Part shown: positions 19,466-21,694 of the stretch, one piece after another | How positions within the stretch are numbered: position 1 is the first letter of the stretch | How the letters are laid out: every line of letters begins with the position of its first letter | Origin: a virus | Virus record (IMG/VR): IMGVR_UViG_3300020172_003505 | Coordinates: 1-21,694 of that record | Direction: 5' to 3' (one strand) | Length of the DNA stretch: 21,694 bases | Notes under the pieces: model-generated | Database searches by the model: none | The model's input: only the letters and a program-made list of their open reading frames with translations | What the model was told of the DNA's origin: nothing | Translations under genes and position numbers: made by a program

Positions 19466-19581
19466 AAAACTTTTTAAACACATTATACGAAATTGGCCTA
19501 AGTATTGGCAAAGCTCGCGCCGCTGCCGCTATGGCTCGTGCAGGCCTGCACAAAGAAGCTCAAACAATGATGGCCAGCTAA
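19462..19581 (+). CDS. Small basic helical protein, 39 residues
   Basis: I read MKNFLNTLYEIGLSIGKARA then AAAMARAGLHKEAQTMMAS, start at 19462, TAA at 19579-19581. It has an Ala-rich amphipathic helix with basic residues. The start overlaps the preceding stop (ATGA), and AAGGA lies upstream, so coupled translation is likely. Similar short KARAAA-x-ARAG peptides are common in bacteria and phages, with no function known to me. Confidence 0.66.
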   Translation: MKNFLNTLYEIGLSIGKARAAAAMARAGLHKEAQTMMAS

Positions 19582-19583
19582 TT

Positions 19584-19658
19584 ATGGAACTATTTGTTGT
19601 TCAGTTAGTTGCCATAGGCGCACTGGTATTATCTTACATAAGTCAGGAATTACTATGA
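19584..19658 (+). CDS. Tiny membrane peptide, 24 residues
   Basis: The frame is MELFVVQLVAIGALVLSYIS then QELL-stop. It is one transmembrane helix with almost nothing else. It starts two bases after the preceding stop, and its stop overlaps the next start (ATGA). A chance ORF is possible, but the neat chain of junctions favours a real gene. Confidence 0.5.
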   Translation: MELFVVQLVAIGALVLSYISQELL

Positions 19659-19753
19659 ATTTATTAGACACACTAATAATGCTACTACGTTGGAAGCAAC
19701 AAGGGTGGGAAGTGCATCCGTTAGTTGACTCCGAGTTTCAAGGTTGGATTTAA
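19655..19753 (+). CDS. Tiny protein, 32 residues
   Basis: The frame is MNLLDTLIMLLRWKQQGWEV then HPLVDSEFQGWI-stop. It is amphipathic at the start and has three Trp. The start overlaps the stop of the preceding tiny ORF by four bases (ATGA), giving a chain of four small genes. Function is unknown. Confidence 0.48.
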   Translation: MNLLDTLIMLLRWKQQGWEVHPLVDSEFQGWI

Positions 19754-19758
19754 CAGCT

Positions 19759-19766
19759 AATAAATA
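19759..19766 (+). promoter_or_regulatory. T4-type late promoter core (AATAAATA)
   Basis: AATAAATA ends six bases before the ATG of the hydrolase gene at 19772, the same geometry as at 428-435 and 3951-3958, so a leaderless mRNA is predicted. Confidence 0.6.
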
Positions 19767-19771
19767 TTGGC

Positions 19772-20347
19772 ATGAACTTAGTGTACATTCACGGTGCCAA
19801 TGCCACCAGCGAGAGCTTTAACTACATCAGAAGTAAAATTGGTTCTGGCATAGACGTCAACTATGACAGTCGCAACGGTTTTGAGAATAATCTCAATGAC
19901 ATGTTGGCACAGTTAAAAGATGTCAAAGATCTAGCATTTGTGGCACATAGCCTGGGCGGTGTGTACGCTCTACATATTGCCAACACCTTGCCCAACAATG
20001 TATCCGGAGCAGTTACCATTAGCACACCTTATGGTGGTGCTGAAGTAGCAGACTATGTACAATACTTCTTACCATTTAGTCGTTTAATGCGCGATATTGG
20101 TCCCAGCAGTTGGGCCATGCGGCAGGCAGATAAGATTAAAATACAGCATCCTTGGACTAACATTGTGACAGTAAAGGGTCAAAGTGCATTTATGCATGAG
20201 CCCAATGACGGAGTAGTAACTATCAAAAGTCAACAACATCACGATGACATGGAATTAGTAGAAGTGGAGTACAATCACTATGAAGTAGTGCTCAGTGACG
20301 CAGTTATTGATATTATTAAGAAACGAATAAAAAAATTTAAGAAATAA
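19772..20347 (+). CDS. Alpha/beta hydrolase (lipase/esterase-like)
   Basis: The 191-residue protein has the compact alpha/beta-hydrolase layout. It begins with strand LVYIHGAN (oxyanion HG), the nucleophile elbow is A-H-S60-L-G-G, Asp146 lies in HEPNDGVV and His169 in EYNHYEV, giving a Ser-Asp-His triad. It cleaves an ester or similar bond; the substrate is unknown. The compact size with no lid suggests a cytoplasmic or small esterase, perhaps acting on lipid during lysis, but that is a guess. There is no signal peptide. It follows a late promoter core with no Shine-Dalgarno. Confidence 0.85.
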   Translation: MNLVYIHGANATSESFNYIRSKIGSGIDVNYDSRNGFENNLNDMLAQLKDVKDLAFVAHSLGGVYALHIANTLPNNVSGAVTISTPYGGAEVADYVQYFLPFSRLMRDIGPSSWAMRQADKIKIQHPWTNIVTVKGQSAFMHEPNDGVVTIKSQQHHDDMELVEVEYNHYEVVLSDAVIDIIKKRIKKFKK

Positions 20348-20358
20348 TTTCATATCGC

Positions 20359-20387
20359 TTTACAAATAGTACGCATACCAGTATACT
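20359..20387 (+). promoter_or_regulatory. Sigma70-type promoter (TTTACA-17-TATACT)
   Basis: The -35 TTTACA is at 20359-20364 and the -10 TATACT at 20382-20387, 17 bases apart, upstream of the 96-residue gene. The -10 overlaps the late core ACTAAATA at 20385-20392, so this gene may be read both early and late. Confidence 0.58.
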
Positions 20388-20392
20388 AAATA
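20385..20392 (+). promoter_or_regulatory. T4-type late promoter core (ACTAAATA)
   Basis: ACTAAATA lies 55 bases before the ATG at 20448 and partly overlaps the sigma70 -10 element. Confidence 0.48.
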
Positions 20393-20447
20393 CATAGACA
20401 GCAAAAATGCTGTTTACACATAGACATTAACACACAAGGAGAATAAT

Positions 20448-20738
20448 ATGTCAAATTTTGAAACACCAAAGCTACCAGAAGTTAAATTTAACAAGAACGG
20501 CTACGAAATCCGTACTGACATTCTAGCAATGGCCAAAGACCTAGTAGGTCAAGAATATCATGCTAAGTACATGGGCTGGGAAGTCAGCGCCGAGCGTGAT
20601 GAAAAAACTGGACAAATTGTTAACAAAGTAAACATGCCAGAGTTTCCAGGTCTAGAAAAGATCCTTGAAACTGCTGAAAAGATGTACGGCTTTGTTAATC
20701 AAGGCGTTAATCAAGTTAGCAAGGCCACTAAGAAGTAA
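20448..20738 (+). CDS. Phage hypothetical protein, 96 residues
   Basis: The protein MSNFETPKLPEVKFNKNGYE, then IRTDILAMAKDLVGQEYHAK, GWEVSAERDEKTGQIVNKVN and FPGLEKILETAEKMYGFVNQ, is one I recognise as a recurrent uncharacterised type in aquatic T4-like phages. It has two helices around a short beta hairpin. The strong AAGGAGA ribosome-binding site and its own promoter region and terminator suggest abundant expression. Whether it is a virion part or an infected-cell protein is not visible. No catalytic motif is present. Confidence 0.76.
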   Translation: MSNFETPKLPEVKFNKNGYEIRTDILAMAKDLVGQEYHAKYMGWEVSAERDEKTGQIVNKVNMPEFPGLEKILETAEKMYGFVNQGVNQVSKATKK

Positions 20739-20788
20739 TACAATAATAATATTAGGGCATAGCCCAAACAATAATAGAGTAAGTAATG

Positions 20789-20815
20789 AAAAACCCCGGA
20801 GACTCCGGGGTTTTT
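20789..20815. terminator. Bidirectional intrinsic terminator
   Basis: A 12-bp stem AAAAACCCCGGA/TCCGGGGTTTTT with loop GAC lies between two convergent genes. The symmetrical A and T runs let it work on both strands. Confidence 0.93.
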
Positions 20816-20834
20816 CTTATTCGAATTTCCTAAC

Positions 20835-21694
20835 TTAATTAAGTGCAACCCAGGCACTACCAGTGTAACCAAAAAATGTAGTTCCTGCTAGTACAATCAT
20901 ACCTGCTGTAGGAGCAGTAATAGCCGCATCTCTAGCAGTAGTATCGGTGTAGTTCTTTGTTCTTATAAAGCCTGTTGCGCCAGTTACTGATAATCCGCCT
21001 GTGGCGACTGTTAATGTACTTGCGATTCGAACTCCCCCGTGGCCGCCAGTAATATTCCATCGACCAGTTCCATCAGCTGACGAAACAATTCTCATAGTTG
21101 AAGTAGTTGCATCTTGTTCAGCATTGTTATCGTAACCAAACATTCCTACACTTTCTCCGGTAACGAACAATCCGCTTCCTGCCTGTTGATTTCGATCAAC
21201 ATTACCTATAAACAATGTATCACCTGTTTGTATTGGAGGTGTATCAACACTAGCCCTTAGTGCATTTATTGCATTACCTTCTACGCAAGCAATAACAGCA
21301 TGAGAACTAGTAGTTGCTGCCCAAGTGCCCTCTATCCATGTAAATGGAGTCAATGCAGGTGCACCTGTGGTTAATTTACCTGTTAGTGGTATTTTTAAAT
21401 AGGCTGTTGAATCTCCTGAATCTATCGCACCACCGCTGCTATTAATATCAAAGTTTGGAGTTAAATTTCCCCTTGATGTTTTTATTGTGCCAATTGTAGA
21501 AATATTTCCAGCATAGATAGAACCGTTAACGCTTAACCCACCTTGCGGTATTTGAACTCCGCCGGTGCCAATACCTGTAGATGTGCTTTCTGATGTTATT
21601 ATTAGGCTGGTAGTTTCTGTTGATCCTCTTCTTGTTGAGAACACAAACTTAGAATTTAAAGTGCCCGTAGAAACTGCACCAGTATCAACTACCA
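20835..21694 (-). CDS. C-terminal part of a tail-fibre-like structural protein, N-terminus outside the window
   Basis: The reverse frame is open from the window edge (VVDTGAVSTGTLNSKFVFST onward) to TAA at 20835, with no start needed inside; an internal GTG at 21644 is unlikely to be the true start. It is rich in Gly, Thr and Ser with repeated beta motifs (GGLSVNGSIYAGNISTIGTI; GGLSVTGATGFIRTKNYT). It ends with ITAPTAGMIVLAGTTFFGYT then GSAWVALN, a C-terminal pattern common in phage fibre and virion proteins. This suggests a fibre or virion adhesion protein. No chaperone domain is visible at the end. Confidence 0.8.
   Translation of the reverse strand, partial: VVDTGAVSTGTLNSKFVFSTRRGSTETTSLIITSESTSTGIGTGGVQIPQGGLSVNGSIYAGNISTIGTIKTSRGNLTPNFDINSSGGAIDSGDSTAYLKIPLTGKLTTGAPALTPFTWIEGTWAATTSSHAVIACVEGNAINALRASVDTPPIQTGDTLFIGNVDRNQQAGSGLFVTGESVGMFGYDNNAEQDATTSTMRIVSSADGTGRWNITGGHGGVRIASTLTVATGGLSVTGATGFIRTKNYTDTTARDAAITAPTAGMIVLAGTTFFGYTGSAWVALN

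Overview
This window looks like part of the genome of a T4-like tailed phage (myovirus), AT-rich overall. The evidence is an nrdA-nrdB-glutaredoxin cluster, many short tightly packed genes with ATGA or TAATG junctions, tail-fibre-like and virion-like proteins, and repeated copies of a T4-type late promoter core (N-ATAAATA or ACTAAATA) just upstream of genes. No terminase, portal, capsid or polymerase gene lies in the window, so the T4-like assignment rests on this content and on general resemblance. A proteobacterial host is likely. The tmRNA tag (ANDEQFALAA) and the split tmRNA layout fit a betaproteobacterium best, but this is inference.

Layout. 1-1213: three minus-strand genes (a truncated membrane/coiled-coil protein and two small hypotheticals) under a sigma70-type promoter. 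1242-2840: an isolated plus-strand radical SAM gene between a late promoter and a bidirectional terminator. 2856-3517: a secreted outer-membrane beta-barrel-like protein. 3520-3958: a circularly permuted (two-piece) tmRNA gene with a 35-codon membrane ORF directly upstream, a late promoter and a terminator. 3959-4968: a DNA adenine methylase with a consensus sigma70 promoter that predicts a leaderless mRNA. 4976-5080: a GC-rich foldable intergenic island. 5079-5970: DUF2452 protein, a 48-residue protein and a cold-shock protein in one operon. 5988-7338: an NlpC/P60-like peptidoglycan hydrolase and small proteins. 7325-11493: a structural-like protein, glutaredoxin, NrdB and NrdA. 11532-13896: a small conserved-looking protein and a 631-residue beta-helix tail-fibre/tailspike protein. 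13897-14658: a PD-(D/E)XK nuclease with its own sigma70 promoter. 14655-17793: six overlapping late genes, including a possible scaffold/core protein with two EF-hand-like loops and a coiled-coil/transmembrane protein. 17838-19170: three more late genes. 19232-20738: a plus-strand run of four tiny ORFs, an alpha/beta hydrolase and a 96-residue protein. 20789-21694: a bidirectional terminator, then the C-terminal part of a fibre-like protein.

How it works together. Two promoter classes are visible. Consensus sigma70 promoters with related spacers serve host-takeover or DNA genes (dam, nuclease, csp operon, a small ORF). T4-like late cores, often overlapping the stop codon of the preceding gene, serve virion, lysis and unknown genes. 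In three cases the late core ends exactly six bases before the ATG, which predicts leaderless late mRNAs. The most notable element is the phage-borne permuted tmRNA. It retains the acceptor stem with the G3-U70 alanine identity pair, an encoded CCA, the D-like segment, P2 pairing, the tag and a pseudoknot after the tag.
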